The notes beneath the pieces are model-generated. The model was not told where the DNA came from. It did not search any database and was given only the letters and a program-made list of their open reading frames with translations. Below, piece by piece: positions 13,701 through 27,760 of a stretch of 64,000 bases of DNA; the stretch's first letter is position 1, and the number at the start of each line of letters is the position of its first letter. Location of the stretch: contig NC_091865.1 in NCBI RefSeq assembly GCF_019399895.1, positions 1,679,001 to 1,743,000 of the forward strand, read 5' to 3'. The position numbers and the translations under genes were made by a program. This DNA is from Cardiocondyla obscurior. Taxonomy: Eukaryota; Arthropoda; Insecta; Hymenoptera; Formicidae.

Positions 13701-16700
13701 CAACCGATACCTAAAGGGGGATGTCGCGCGACGGAACGGAGCACGTGCATATGCATACGTGCGTACATATCAGTGATCAAACATATTATTTCAGCTCGAT
13801 CAATTTTACGCGAGCGAATCGATCGGAGAATCGAAGGCACGAAGGAAGGTGTATTTAAATTTACCTCATATATTGTATAATATACGGCTAGTATACTCGG
13901 AGCGTTGCGATCGTGGGAGCTTTAACGCGTTATTATAATACATAAGCACAGGCGACCAAATTTTCACAAGGGTGCTGAAGTTTCACGTCGCAATGCGACG
14001 GAGTCGCTCGTTAATTTAGAGCGCTCGGCGTTATCATACTCGTGTTTTACGCACGCGGGACGTACCGCAGTTTTTCACGGCGTACGGAGCACCGCGTAGC
14101 TTAATGCATTCGACGCGTGCTTTTCCGAGCGAGTCGCACGGTTAAGCGCAACAGCGGCATATGAATAAGCGGATTTTTCTCTGACACCTACGTCGCGCCC
14201 ACGGTCTCGTGTTTTAAACGATTTCCTCTTTCGCGTGCGCTCCCCGCGCTACTAACCCGCGGTTTAAGCGGACGGAGCAGAACGTAGCCGTAGGCTCACC
14301 CGCTCTATTTTTATGCGTAAACGAAAGGGTGATATGTATAGATGTCTTCTTGTTATCGTTTCAACGGCGCGAAAAGAAAAACCGAAACGTCTCCTTTCTC
14401 GGTCGCGAAATCTTAAAAATATACGCTAACTCAATCACTTGCGATAAAAAGTATGCGCGGTGCTATTTCGAAAAGGAGTTTATCTTGCGAAATCCTTCGC
14501 AAGAAAATCCATGCTTCAAATATCCGTATAGATTAATCGACATATATGTATATGTCGTGAAGGGTATATAATCAGGCAAGCAGGTGTTTCAACGTAAATT
14601 ATAGGTGACGAAAACTGAGTTATGATACCCATATTAAACTTTTAAAATCGCTTAGTATATAGTTCGAGAAAAAAGAAAAAAAAAGAAAAAAAAACGTTAT
14701 AAGGTACAATAAAAAAATAAAAAATAAAATAAAAATATTAAATGTTTTCGAAACGTTGATTTAAAAGATTAACTTAACATTCTCGTGGCATTGTTTAAGC
14801 GTAAAAGACTAAATGTGATATTCAAGATATTGATAGATACAAAATCTTACGCGTAGATCGCGCAGGATTTCGTTGCACTCGCATGGATATTCCGCTAGAC
14901 GGATTGTAGGTGGGCAAATCTTGAGAGATTAAATTTATCGGAGATGAAATTGCACACGTCGCCTCTTAAGAGGTACGTATCACTCGAGATTAGCTCAAGT
15001 GCATTCTGTGCTCTTCGATAGTAAATGATAATACCGGACGGGGCTGCGACCGAAGTCGGGGTAGTCATTTTCACCCCCTTCCTTCGCACCCTTTCGCCGC
15101 AACCCTACCGACAGTTTCCAAACTCCCTCCGCCTTACTTGCCTGTGTTCAATCAATACCCAATGGCGCACACCACTAACCGACGCGGATCTACACCGGCC
15201 TGCAATGTAGGATACGGCCATCTCTATCCAGGATTCGACATTCATCCTCTTATAAGCCGATAACGGCTCCCCGGCAACTGAGCTACCAGCGCGCAATCTG
15301 TAATCGCAAATGGTATGGATTCGCACAGCCGACAGTCGTCGAACGTCTCTCGAATTTTTCCTATAATTTTTTTTCCCGAAAGCCGTCGTGAGGAATACCG
15401 AATTGTTAACTTCGCTGAACCTAACGTCATATTCCTGTCACAGTCGCGTCCGGTTGCTTCGTAGCGAGTTAAAAATATTTCCGACAAATCGTTATCGTTA
15501 TATTTTATATAAGCAAAAAAAATATACATTATTATAAGTGTAATAAATAAAAATATTGTAGATAAATTAATAAAAATTCTATCTCGTATAATTGCTCGAG
15601 TTAATATTCAACTAGAGCTCAAGTGTAAATAATTATTTTGCACCACATTATTTATTCTTTTTAGTATAAAAAAAAAACTTTAAAAAGAATTTTTTTAACG
15701 ATATATAATTGCCAAAAAAAAAATTAAGAAAAGGTTTAAGAACCATCGCATCGCGATTGTAGGACCTAACAAAAAACATGACTGGCTCTTGCGGGACGAT
15801 TAAGGTAATGCCGATAAAACCGCTTGGTCACTTATCTCGCGCATGGCGAATCGTTCCTTCCACGGGGCCTCTAGTATAATCCTCATAATCCTCAAATGAG
15901 ATTAGATCGATGTCGAGATACGATGCACGAAAATACACCTTCTCGTCGAATTCGCCGCGATGCTTCCAGCTGACATCACCGTCACGCCCGATGACCGGAT
16001 AGGGATCTCGTAATTACTAATAAAAAAAAATTGGCAGGCGACCGAGACGAGGGATTAATCAGATTTACGTAGGGTATTGTTGCATCGGCTCCGCGGCGCA
16101 CGCGCTAATCGTTGATTCTGAACCACGTGCCCATCAACTCACATTAGATACCTCAATTACGCCGGCTCCGCTTTTTCCCTGAAAGACCGACGGTGCTGCG
16201 AATATCAGCGGCTAATCGAAAGGTTTGTGTAAACGGAAAGAACTAATGCTAATAACTCTATTTTTCCCCCCTTTTTTCTTTTCTTTGTCAATTTTTTCGA
16301 CACGATGCGCGGACGAGAAAAAAATTAACAGATTCAACACGAGTCGAGATCACGTAAACGTAAATAATTTAATCGCTTGTCGAGGCAAGGTTTGCTAACG
16401 GGTTTGCAGAATAATCTAGTAATTGATTTTGATATTCCACGCGGAGACGGGTCCGAGGGTTGCGCGTCAATGCTCTAGCCGAGCCGACCAAAGACCTATG
16501 GTGGCATTCCATTAGACGGCCCGATACACGTTCATCCCCTGTGCAGACACTCAACGGCGCGCTACCGCCACATTGTCAGCGTAGATTCTGCAGGGGTATA
16601 ATTACCGGCGCGAGCCTAATATACAAAGCCCTCGTTTCGCAGGGTTTACGCCGCTCCTGCGAATACACGGGGCAAATATTACCCCTGCGCGACGCCGCGG

Positions 16701-19700
16701 GCACTTACCCAAGATCAAACGATATCCGATAGACGAACGGCTTCGAATAGCACGGCCGACAGATTGCGCGCTGTCTTTTTCCATTTCTTACAGCCCGATA
16801 ATTCGACACTTTACTCGAAATTTTTAGCAGTATTGTATCTCGAAACGGCATGCAAGATCCAAAAGAATATATCGCAATAAAACGTATACGTTGCAGCCAA
16901 TCTGCGTTATTAATATATTTTTCGGGCTGGTGGTTGAAATTTTAAATTCATAACGTGAATTTAAATTGCAAAAAGCTTCGCGAGTCAGGTTGGGGACGAC
17001 GAAACGTTCGAGTAACGGTGGCACGTTAAAGATGGAAATATCCTCGGAAACGTAATTTCAAGAAACTCGCCTACAAAGATCTGACAGCTCCTCGACTAAC
17101 AAGCACGTGTTATAGCCGATGTCAGATTCACTGTCAGTTTCATCCAGCAAAGTGACTGACGGAAGGATGCGATAATTATCTATTGGGAATTTGAATGTGT
17201 CAGAAGGGGAGAGCGACGTCAAGAGACTAATAGGAAGATAAGACATGCACCCAGTAGCGAGTACTCCGACTTGTCTAGTCAATGTATAATATTGCATGCG
17301 TTCCAAGAGTTACCTTTCACGAAGTAAATTTTTACGACGTAAAATAGAGATCCATGCATGTTTAATGTGCATTCTCGCGCAGATCTTTTTTTCGCGAATC
17401 CACAGCGTTAAAAACAATTAAAAAAAAAAAGAAAAGAAAAAAAAAGACTACAAAATAAAACTGTTCGAAAAATGCTTTTAAAACTCTACGGCAAAACAAT
17501 TCGAATTCAACTAATTTAATTTCCAAGTATTAATATCTTTTCATATCGCACGTGCATATTTGCTTTTATAAAAGTAATATTATTTCTATTTATTCGTTAA
17601 CAGTTTCGCTACGAAATCGTTATTGAAAATTGAACGTCGTTAGCAATCTTAAAGTTAAATCCGTGACTCGATCTCGAAACGTATCCCAATTAAACGACTA
17701 GATTTCAACGGAGCTGCTAACAGAAACGGCGGCGACGACGCCGACGAAATCCCGATGGGATATTGGCTCGCTCGTCGGATCAATTACGAAGAAACGTTTC
17801 CGTACTTGAGTAGCGGCAAAAAAAAAAAAAAAAAAAAAATTTACTTGTCACGCAAAGTCTCATTACGTTATCATCAATTTTGATTATTCCGTCGTAATGT
17901 TCGCGTTATGCAAATTACGCGCGCGCGATCGCTTTGTACCTGCGTTTTTAATTTCTTGCAACGATACCTTTCCGGCCGATTCTCTTGCCACGTTGCACAC
18001 GTGTAGATCTCGCATGTGTGCTCCAAAGAGAACAGCGTAGAATATATGCATTGATTTTCGATACCTACGGATACGTTTTCTATCCAAGTAAAAGCGCGAA
18101 TATTTGACGCGAAAAAACGAATCGTGCGTAAACCTGATATTTTAAAGAGAAGCCCCAATAATGCAGGGAAAAAAAATTTTTTTCAAATAATAATTAAATG
18201 GAGCACGACTAGGGGGGAAATATCAACCGATCCGAGCATGAGATAACGCTTTGAACGGTTCTGCTGTTCTTATTTATAGCATTACGCAAACAGGGTGCAA
18301 TCCAGATTTTTATCGTTGCATTTTAATTAAATTTTTTAATATTTATTTGTAATCCGTTACATTGTTATCGCGTAATCTAATGCCGGGTATGTAGATGTAA
18401 ATATGTGGTAATCCTACGTATTAATGATATCAAATTCAATATTATGGAATGGGATTATCTTGACAGATTAACAAAACGAATATAGTATAATGCGAATTCA
18501 TTAGCATATGCATATATACTGCACGTGTGCATATAAGCAAATAATTATTACAACAATATGCAAGCGTTAAATCGAACATTTCTAGCCTAACCGTGTTCAA
18601 TTTAATAAGGGAAGGAAAAAAAAAATTTCTCTTTTGTAATATTCTATTTCGTTTTCTCGTTCGTTAAAAATTTACTTCGTTACATGAGTTCGCCGTCCCT
18701 GCCAGGTCAAGCATAACTTGGGGTCAAAGTTTCTGACACACACGCTAACCGCTGAGAAAATCGATAGAACGGGTCACTTGGCGTGCGACAGTGTAATTTC
18801 CGCACGCACTGTCGAAATTCCAGCGCACGCAACGCGGTGTTGACCGTTTATCGCCTATCACGCCACATTTCCACACTTTCTTCATTACTTTCGTGTTTAC
18901 CGTGCCTATATCCAGCAATACAAGCTGGTACGGTTATCAATCTACGTGATTACTATGAACACCGCTGTAGATAACGTGCCTCCGACGACGATGTCGAAAC
19001 GCTCGAATTAATCGACTAACGAGAATTACCTCGAAACTGTTTATTATAAAATAACGCGCGAATAAAACAGACAAAAATCTTTGGCCCCTGCCACCTTCTT
19101 CGAGGAGACTAATCTCAATTCTACAGAAACAAAGCTACAGATACGACCGAGCCCTTTCCTTCCCTCTTAATATTTCGTTCCCGGTGGCACCTGAAAACCC
19201 GAGGCGCGGAAATCAAGCCAAAGAGACGCTCCCGCCATCCGAGTTAACTGCATCAGAAATCCGGCTACCCCAATAATCCGTTCGGAAACACGGATCTCCC
19301 TTTTCCCTTTCCGGTACAATTCGGACGGGGGGAATATATTAATGCCTTTATGAATGCAATTAGTTTTGCGGCGGTACGAAGAAGGGGGGAGATTCCGAAT
19401 TTAATCTTTGCCTGTTTCCGTAAGAGGTATTTCAGTACTGACAGGCATAGATTATGGAGCGGAGACGAGCCGGAGAGATTGTTAGCGAAGATTAAAGCTC
19501 CCGATGAGCGCTGTCAAAAGCATAAACCCGCACGCTCGCTCAATGGTCGCTTACACTAGTCCGAGGATTCGAGCACGCTATTGCAACACTAAGAACTGCG
19601 AGATGCCACCTGCAATACCGAAGCGACAAACTTGCGGGATACCTCCGCAGCGAGGATCGCAGCTGAATGCACGCTGGTAGTTACCCAGGCACTAAGTCGC

Positions 19701-22700
19701 CACGGCAAGAAATGCCGTGCCATCTGGATATTCTGTGCCTGACAAACAGTTTGTATATTGAAACAAATTGCACCGTGTGTACGCAAACTGTTTTCTAAGC
19801 CCCGTCGTTGTAACGAAGTTTGTTGCTTTTTAGTTATACAAATATTGCATGCTCCGATTTCGTTTGAATTTTTTAAATAGATGTTGGTCTTTGTAAAAAA
19901 AAAAAAAAAAGAGAACTCGATAGCCTATTTGTTGAAACATTTTTTTTTTTAGTTTAATTACTCGAATAATTTTGAAAAATTGCATTTTAAGTAGTACTTA
20001 ATGAATTTTTCTTCTGTTGGGAAACCAATGCAGCATATGCTTCTGCCGTTTCGTATAAATATAGAAAAACAAAGCGAGACGTCTTAACCAAGCGTATTTC
20101 CGTTTGCGACGAAACAGAAATAACGCGCGTAGGAACGATAAAACGTGCGCAGCAACGGTCTTATTACTTCGATATGTGAATGCTAACGCAGCACAAATTT
20201 ACGTTTGTATTTGCGTGAATACGAAAGCTGCAAATCACGCTTTTGTAAAATTTTTAGTACAAATAAATCTAGAGTATACCGATATAAAGCTTCTTCATTA
20301 ATACATTAAAAGATGTCTACAGTAACTTCTTATAAATTCTCGTTTTTTTTTTTATTAACTACTTCAATTCTTTTAAAGTGTTCTTTTTTTAATAAAATAA
20401 TAAAATTATTTATTACGTTATATTTTTATATCTCTCATAGTTTATTTTACCTTATTTCTCCGCTGAAGAAAAGTTTAGCTATTTTTAGGCCAAACAGTTT
20501 TAAAAATACTTGATTATTTAAAAAAAGAAAAAGCACCTATATAAACCATTCCACTGACCAAAGGGCTATTATATAAATATTGATCCCAGATACTACTGTT
20601 GTAGAGAAATATTATTCTAGCAAACCTCTTCTGTATATATAATTAAATACGAATGCTCGTTAAGTAAGTGCAACTTTAATTAGAGAATACGAGTAAGATT
20701 TAGTTAAAAAAAAATAAAAAAAATAACAGAACATAAACGAATAGTAATTTTCTCAAAATAATAAAATATAAAAATATAACATTAAAAAAAAAAGAAAAAC
20801 CTTTTTCTTATTTTCTTTTTTCATTCGACATGTGATTTTTCAATACTGAATAAAATCGATAAATTTTTCAAAGTGCAAAATAATAAATTACCATTAAAAG
20901 AAAGTGTAAGAAAGCGCGATTATATTTAATAACTGCCAAGTCATGCCAAATCGCGGGCTTTATTGTACATTAAACCGCGCCGACCTTTTCAACTTCCAAA
21001 CGGCTCCGTTCTTTTTCGACCCTTTTAATATCCTACGGCAAAATTTCGCAAGAAAAGGCGACGCCGCAAGCCTCTCCGGAATTTCGTGATTATCGAATAT
21101 CGATTTTCGCAGACGCTATATTACCACTGCGAGGAGAAACTTTGCGAGCTATCCGCAAATATCGGGACATTCCCACCTCAAACCCTCCGTACAACCGACC
21201 TCTATCCGACAACTTCGTTCATCTGGTCCGAGCAAGCCGCGGAATTATACCACGCAACACTAGAAATCAAATTGACTGTTGAGCCCCCTCGACGTATCGA
21301 TCGATCTCCCCGTAGTTGAAACGTCCACTCTTCCGCCATATCATTATAAAGTATGATATTAAATTCCGCCGCGGGCATACGAATCCAAAGCCTTTACGTG
21401 ATTATTACCAAATTAAATTGATTGGTATGAAATTAATTGAAAACGCCGCCGATTTTATGCGATCTACATTATTAGCTGCGTTTTATCTGCAAACGATCTC
21501 TTTTCACTATTTTCAAAAGTCAACGCGATTATTTTTATTTTCACGGATCGCGAGTGAAGGCGTTTGTAACGTTTCCTTTTGCTTACTACGTGGTCTATTT
21601 ACGACTTTGGCCGCGAGATACGTTATATCGTATGATAAATTATTACGTGTTATAATATACTGTGCTGATGTGTGGCAGTATGCTTATGGGTGTAGCCGCG
21701 TGACTCGTTCGTCTTCGACGAAGTATGCCTATCCTATCGCGCGAGTAATCTTGCTCGGTATTGAACCGTGCACTCATGACTGCGGGCAGATCGGTTAATA
21801 ATGCCCGTGTGCGTTCACCACTCGGGTTTCGCAGCTTGGCAGGCGTTGCACTCGCTCGCAATAATAATTCCGTGGTTAGCTGTCGCGTCCGTCCTGTTAG
21901 GCAACGCGCTGGCACCGTTGGCAGTGCGTCACAGATGTCGGATGTCCGGATGTCACGTAGTCGGAAAAGCGCATCGGAAGTCCCGACTAGCACCGCGTAC
22001 CCTGCCGTCGACGCACACGGGAGTGCACATTTACGAATGACGAGAAAAACAGAAAGAGAGAGAGAGAGAGAAAGAGCGAGATGCGTAGCGTAAATTCAAT
22101 TTTATTTTTTTATTTTATTTTTTTTTTTTCAAACGATTGAAAATAACTTTTGTTAAACTACTTGTCAACGCGATAAAACTACGTAATCGATCACAAAATA
22201 ATTTCGAAAATATACACGATAACATTACGCGTATATCTACATAAAAAAAAAGAATAATTTTTACGTAAATTATAATTCAGATATAAACGATTTTTATTTC
22301 GTGCAAATGTTTAAGCGCGAGGCTTTCTTGAATTTTGTCTCTAAATAATACAATTTTATTAAAGTAATATTATGCAGATATTGAACAAACCTCACGCTAT
22401 CATTACATCCTCCGTATATTTCACGACGACAGGGTATCGAACGTTAAAATCGCCAGTCGTTCGTAATCGGGAACGCATCGCAACGATAGTGCCGGAGAAT
22501 TCTCAGCTTCGCGGCGAAATGAAATTCAGCGTCCGCGTGCAAATATATAGCGAAATCGGACATTGCGACCCTGATAACATCTGCATCGATGTGTGCGCTT
22601 TCGGCTGATACGACCGGAATTTAGCGAGAACGGGACGCAGGCGCGGCGGGCAAACGTGTCGGTGCCGTCTGTGTGCCGACGTGCATCATATGTTGCCCCC

Positions 22701-24936
22701 GGTTGATTTAAATTTCAAATGAACGGTAAAAAGCGATCTGAGAGCGTCGACGTTAATCGATACGCATCGATCAGTCATCGAACCCCGAGGTAAGCCTGCC
22801 GGCAGCCGATACTCGGAGCAATATACGCAATCACGTATACGATAAAATTGGCCGTTTTCCCCGTAAGTTACTCGATCGATATTATTCACATTTGTAACTT
22901 TCCAATATATAATCCATTATGATAATAGGCGGCTCTTGAAATAATGGATCGTGCGTCTCTCACGTCTCTAACTATTTCGCCCCGCGCGTCTCGACGCGAA
23001 TCGTCCAATTTTGTAACGCCGCGGATGCCGGCAGTGCCGTTGACAGGGCAACGTCGTCGCGAGAAGAAAAAGAAAAAAAGAAGTTGTTAAAATTGTACGA
23101 CTTACCGATGTGTCGAGTGCCGAATGCCAGAAGGATCGGGCGTAAATTTTGAAACACAAAAGAACAGAACTTTTAGAACCGTAAGGAGAGAGAAGTAGCA
23201 GCCTCCCCTCCGCCAATCGTTAATCTTCCATGAGGGAAACATTCGTCCCGACTCACGTGTGTTCGAAACTTGAAACCTTCGCCGACCTCCCCTTTCCTCT
23301 CCAGCACACGTACGAGGCATTGAGAATCCTCGTCTCCAACGTACCCAACGTTTATCGTTTGAGGAAGACGAATACGATTCAGCCGAGAAATTCTCGTTCA
23401 AGTCCTCGAAATGTTGGGTACGTTGAAAGCCTCAAAGTCTCGTAGAGGGGGGAGGAAAGAGGAGGAGAGGACAAATTCCATCTTATTTGAAAATATTTGT
23501 GCGAGTACGACATAAAGAAAAAATAAAAAAAAAAAAAAGGAAGAAGAAGAAGATTACGAAAGAGGCATATTGATCAATCGTATCTTTTCTTTAACGTGAT
23601 ATCGAGCCGCAAAGAAGTATAAAAATTCACTTGTTATCGTCGGATAAAGACCGAAAGCGTATCGAGCGTATCAGAGAACTGAGAATCGTCTTGGATTCTC
23701 CGGAATTTTCACATTTCGCAAATTATTCGTTCGTAAAGGGACAATGTGCCGATAATAGCTCCATCACTAACCGCTTTAAAGATTTACGGTACTTTCACGG
23801 CTCGGCAGATTTTGTCGCCGTGTGAAAACGACAGATTTTTCCTTCGTCATTGATCGCGGCCCGGCTAAATCGGAAGACAAACGAGGCAAACACGGCTGGC
23901 AGATCTGGCTGTCGCAGCCACCCTGTTTCGAACGAGATGGAACAAGAGGGCACAGATTCCGTTCACCCGGCGGCAATTACAGGCCACGGATTTGCATGAA
24001 AGTTAAAAAGAAAAAAAGAAAAAAAAAAACCTTTTTTTTTCCCCGTCAGGTGTTATCTTCTATTCATCTCTTTCACTACTCTCTCTGTCATCAAGTTCTC
24101 TCGCCGCTTGCGATACGCAATTTTTGACTTCTGATCGACGGTCGCACGTATTTGAATATAAACATCTGCTATTGCGAAAAATGTCATCAAGAGAGAAACG
24201 TTAAATCAGTACTTGATGTGTGATTTGATAAAATAACGCGCTGAAAGTGATGACGCACCGACGTCGTAACGTGCAACATTACTGAAAAACGTGCATTCAA
24301 TGTATTAGATCGCAAACAAAGCGGACCCGGTTGAATTTTGTACCGGCATGGCGACAGATAACGCGCGAGGCCGCGTTTCACGAGAGTTTGCACTTTAAAC
24401 GGGCATTCTCCCACGCTCGGTACACATCATTAGGTCTGCAAAGCTATCGGGGAGATTTTCCAAAATTAAAGCGCGTTATTATTGGGAACGCGCTCTCACG
24501 TGTGAACAGACGAGAGCTTGATTTCACGGGTCTCTAGCTTCGGTATCGAGCAAGTGTCCGAAAATGTGCACGAGCGGCCATCCAAGAAAATATCACGGTA
24601 CTTCCGCGTTCTATTTTTCAAAGGGCTCGGCTACGGGTCTCACAGAGGAATCAATAAGCGTGCATACTTCCAATCTTTTCCGACAATATTTTTTCAACGA
24701 AAGGATTCAAGTGAAAAATATTAAAATCTCGTAAATAACTTAGTTCCATATTAAACATAATTTAATTACACAACCCCCATCATATCAAATAATTAATATA
24801 TTTCTAATTGTTATTTCGATTCGATCCTGCCAAGTGCAGTTAAAAATATAACTATATATTCAGCGCAAGTAAAATTAATCATTAGAATTTAAATTTAAAG
24901 TGAGAAACTGAATTTTCCGATTCAATTACGCGTGAC
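10794..24936. other. Non-coding DNA, mosaic composition
   Basis: No gene is recognised. Visible elements are a TC dinucleotide array at 11,215-11,232, AT-rich stretches with poly-A runs (for example near 11,760, 17,820 and 19,896), CpG-rich patches around 11,340-12,350, 16,080-16,760 and 22,600-23,230, and a GA-rich run near 22,052-22,080. An interrupted inverted repeat lies at 23,336-23,353 / 23,409-23,425, where each arm contains GTTGGGTACGTTG or its complement. Open frames up to 160 codons occur but show no domains, and most overlap frames on the other strand. Confidence 0.55.
11215..11232. repeat. TC dinucleotide microsatellite
   Basis: Nine TC units are followed directly by a T run. The tract is pyrimidine-rich but no exon follows it convincingly. 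Confidence 0.9.
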
Positions 24937-24937
24937 A

Positions 24938-25006
24938 GTGTCAATGTTAGTTACAGCAACTCAGTGTCAATGTCAGTCACTGTAACTCAACGCCAATATC
25001 AATTAG
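24938..25006. repeat. 26-bp tandem repeat, about 2.6 copies
   Basis: Two adjacent 26-bp units (24,938-24,963 and 24,964-24,989) share the frame GTGTCAATGT, then an AGT/TAC-type block, then AACTCA, differing at only a few sites. A third, more diverged partial copy follows to about 25,006. This is a small minisatellite in non-coding DNA. Confidence 0.75.
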
Positions 25007-25566
25007 TGCAAAATCCAAGATAACACCCTCTCCCCCCTCCCTCCCCCACGGCGTCGTTGATTGGTTGAATTACGTATAAGAATTGACTTCATATCATTCC
25101 TGATAATTTTGTCACTGCCTCGTTTTGCCAAATTAGATTCGCGCTATTAGACTTATAAATCGCTCTTATTAAAGAACATTTTGTTCGAAGGGACTAGAGC
25201 TTAATTAAAGTTTAGAATGTGCTGTACAATCCCAGAACGGAGGATCTAATTAAATACACGTACGTATATGGATTAGAATCGTCGCCGCACGCACGTGCGC
25301 GGGCGCACACACATCCATATTATCACGTCGTGTTTTAGAGAAGTAAAATTTCATCTTGCTCACAGACTTCACGTTCAGGAATGGTTGTTTAATTCGCACG
25401 CAAGTTCATTAAACTTTATTACTCGGAATCCTCCTTAGATCTCGTCCCGACAAATGAAGCCCAGACGACAGCACGACTTTGCTTTTTCATTTTGCGAATC
25501 AGCGAAATTTATTTCGCGAATATTACGTGAGAAAAATATGTTTCGTGTCTGGTGTATAAAAAAAAA

Positions 25567-25589
25567 GGGGGGAGGGGGAGGAGGAGGCG
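25567..25589 (+). repeat. G-rich tract
   Basis: A run of six G is followed by GGAG-type units after a poly-A stretch. The plus strand has enough G runs to form a G-quadruplex in principle. No exon is recognised around it. Confidence 0.5.
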
Positions 25590-25939
25590 AGACTGTAAAA
25601 ATAGACCGTTTGAGACATGTCAGGTTTTGTTTTGAAGGAAAATCGCAACGGATCGAAATGGATGTTCATGATACCCAGCGCGATATATCCAGTAACGCGT
25701 CTAGCCGCTGTCACCTGTCGTCTCGACTTCTGATGTTCGGAAAGATAAGGGGGCAGCCAGCAGCAGCATAAAATTCCAAAATCGAATAACTTCGCGATAA
25801 ATTGACACGTACAATATTTTTCACGTAAAAATAGATTAGCGTCAATATTGTCACGTCCCAATTTAGAACTCAAATATTAAATTTATTCAGTCGCGCGACA
25901 AAATTGTCCTTCAATACAAAACGGCGAGCATCAATTTTC

Positions 25940-25967
25940 GGAGGGGGATGGGGGAGGGAAAGGGAGG
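25940..25967 (+). repeat. Potential G-quadruplex
   Basis: Four G runs of three or more (GGGGG, GGGGG, GGG, GGG) are separated by one- to three-base loops, matching the canonical G3+N1-7 pattern. A second G-rich run, GGGG-GGGG-GGGGGG, lies at 26,331-26,351. Both sit at the left border of a CpG-rich patch that extends to about 27,700. Confidence 0.5.
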
Positions 25968-26279
25968 AAAACGAAAAAAAAAAAGACGCGAGTGTCGTAA
26001 TAAAATAATAGATAATAGACAAATTGATAAAATAATAATCCCCAGCGGCATATTAAAACAACGTGGACGCAAATGTTAAACTATTTTAAATAAAAACGTG
26101 CGGCGATACCTCGCTCGGTTAAACGTTCTATCGCTCGAACCGCCATCGTGATGAAATCCGTCGATTGCGCGTCCCGTATCGCAGTCAAAGAGACAATCGA
26201 CGCAACGACCGTCGCTATTAATCCGAATCAATATACTATACGTATATACATCTATATTGTAAGATACGGACTCGATCCC

Positions 26280-27760
26280 GGCTGTGCTTTTTCACGTGGA
26301 AAATCCACGGTGTAAATGTACTCCCTCTCCGGGGAAAGGGGAAAAGGGGGGCTCTCTCTGGTAGGACAGAACGGAAGACAGTGTCGGAGGAGAGAAAGCG
26401 GCGAGAAGAGAGTCAACGGAAGAGACGAAGTCTCCGTTTAATCCGTTGCAATCGAAGAGTCCTCCGTTCCGCCGTCGCCTCCTTTTCACTCGCTTATTCG
26501 CTACGCTTCCCTTCCCTCCTTTCCTCTCCTCCTGCTCACCCCCTCGCGTCGCGTTGGTAATCCCGGATAAAATCCCAAAGTGATTGCCTCGCTTTTTCCG
26601 CGGCACGGCCAAAGGATAGGCACTCGGTCCTTTTCCTGCGCGGGATACGTATGTAGACAGGGAGGCGGCTGAATTGCAAAGTCTCCAAGTATTCGCGGGA
26701 AGATAGGAAAACTCACCGGGCGAGGACCGGACGAGTGTCTGGTAATCCGCGTCGAAGGGCAAATCAAACAGAATCGCGAGCGCGAGATTACCGGCGAACT
26801 ACGGGGTCGCGCACCGTTGGTGGAAAAAGGAGGAGGGCAGCGAGCGCCAGAATATATCGAGGGATAAAGCTTATAATATCTTACGAGACGCGCCAGCTCT
26901 ACTCATTGGCAATCTCTGTCCGACTGTGGTTACGTTTTGTAGCGCGCGCGAAGATTTACGTCTCCTTATTTCACGCGGATAAAACCCCTCCCGCCGCCCG
27001 CGTCGACGCGGCCGGCGTCTATCGGCGTAGGATTCCTAAAGTACTTCTCCGCCGCGCAGGAAGTGGATTCCGCACCGCGGGCAGCACCGAGGAATAATAA
27101 GAGCGGCGTAAATGTTATCCGCGAAATGGACTACGCGGGCAAACAATAGTCGACGCGACCGAGTTCCGGCGATGGTGCGCACGGCCGGCGCCTCGGCTGT
27201 ACCGCGTAATCCGCGTACGCATAAAATCCGAACGGACGTTTAAATCGAGTTGACACTATCCTCTCGGTCTGGCTTAAATGCCCCGGCTCATATCGCGTTA
27301 AGTAAGCGGCGCCGTCAACGATGTGCATTCAGCCGTAAATTACTGGAAATGGGAGCGGGACGTTACCCGCCCACGGCTCGCCGACGTGGTTTAAAAGGCT
27401 CCCGAGATTTCAATGCGGCATACGCCATAGTGTAAACGTTAGAAACCCTGGCACATTTCACATAGGCGCACGTCCTTACACGAGCCCGGAGGCACAATGG
27501 CCCTCGCGCACAAGAACGCGCGTTCATTCACCTGCCGTTTATACATGTACGTTGGTACATCGCGCATAGGAAACCTCGCGCGAGAAGCGGTGGCTGCTTG
27601 TTACATGTATACAACGGATATATCCTCGCGCCGCATAAAAGGAGGAAGAGTCGCGCGACATATCGCTACCGCGCGCGACGACGTTTCGAGGCAAATACGG
27701 TCATTCCGATACTCCTACAGTCGGCGCGAAACTCCAACGAAATTAAAACCAGGAACGTGA
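26280..27760. other. CpG-rich patch, no gene assigned
   Basis: GC- and CpG-rich DNA with several overlapping open frames on both strands; the longest is 156 codons on the minus strand, 26,762-26,292. A good minus-strand donor (GCCCG then GTGAGTTTTCC) occurs at 26,716. The frame upstream of it back to a possible TAG acceptor near 26,803 is open, but the acceptor lacks a clean pyrimidine tract. It could be a promoter or 5' exon region; no protein family is recognised. Confidence 0.3.

Noticed and set aside
14845..14888. Minus-strand segment that could read EYPCECNEILRDLR between a TAG and a GTAAGATTT donor
   Set aside because: The acceptor is weak and the frame closes shortly upstream and downstream; it is probably a chance exon look-alike.
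15240..15305. tRNA-like segment on the minus strand with GGTAGCTCAGTTG and a later TCGAATCC
   Set aside because: It has A-box- and B-box-like words, but the acceptor stem does not pair and no normal 7-base anticodon loop can be drawn.
17058..17306. 82-codon minus-strand frame with a protein-like look
   Set aside because: A frame of this length is expected by chance several times in 64 kb, and no flanking splice signals or family similarity are seen.
21316..21798. 160-codon open frame, plus strand
   Set aside because: No domain, no start context and a composition typical of random AT-rich sequence.
23102..23401. Minus-strand 99-codon frame ending near a good donor at 23,106
   Set aside because: No acceptor with a clean pyrimidine tract lies at a sensible distance, and the translation has no recognisable features.
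26292..26762. 156-codon open frame, minus strand
   Set aside because: CpG-rich DNA with overlapping frames and no recognisable motif; it reads straight through a good donor at 26,716.
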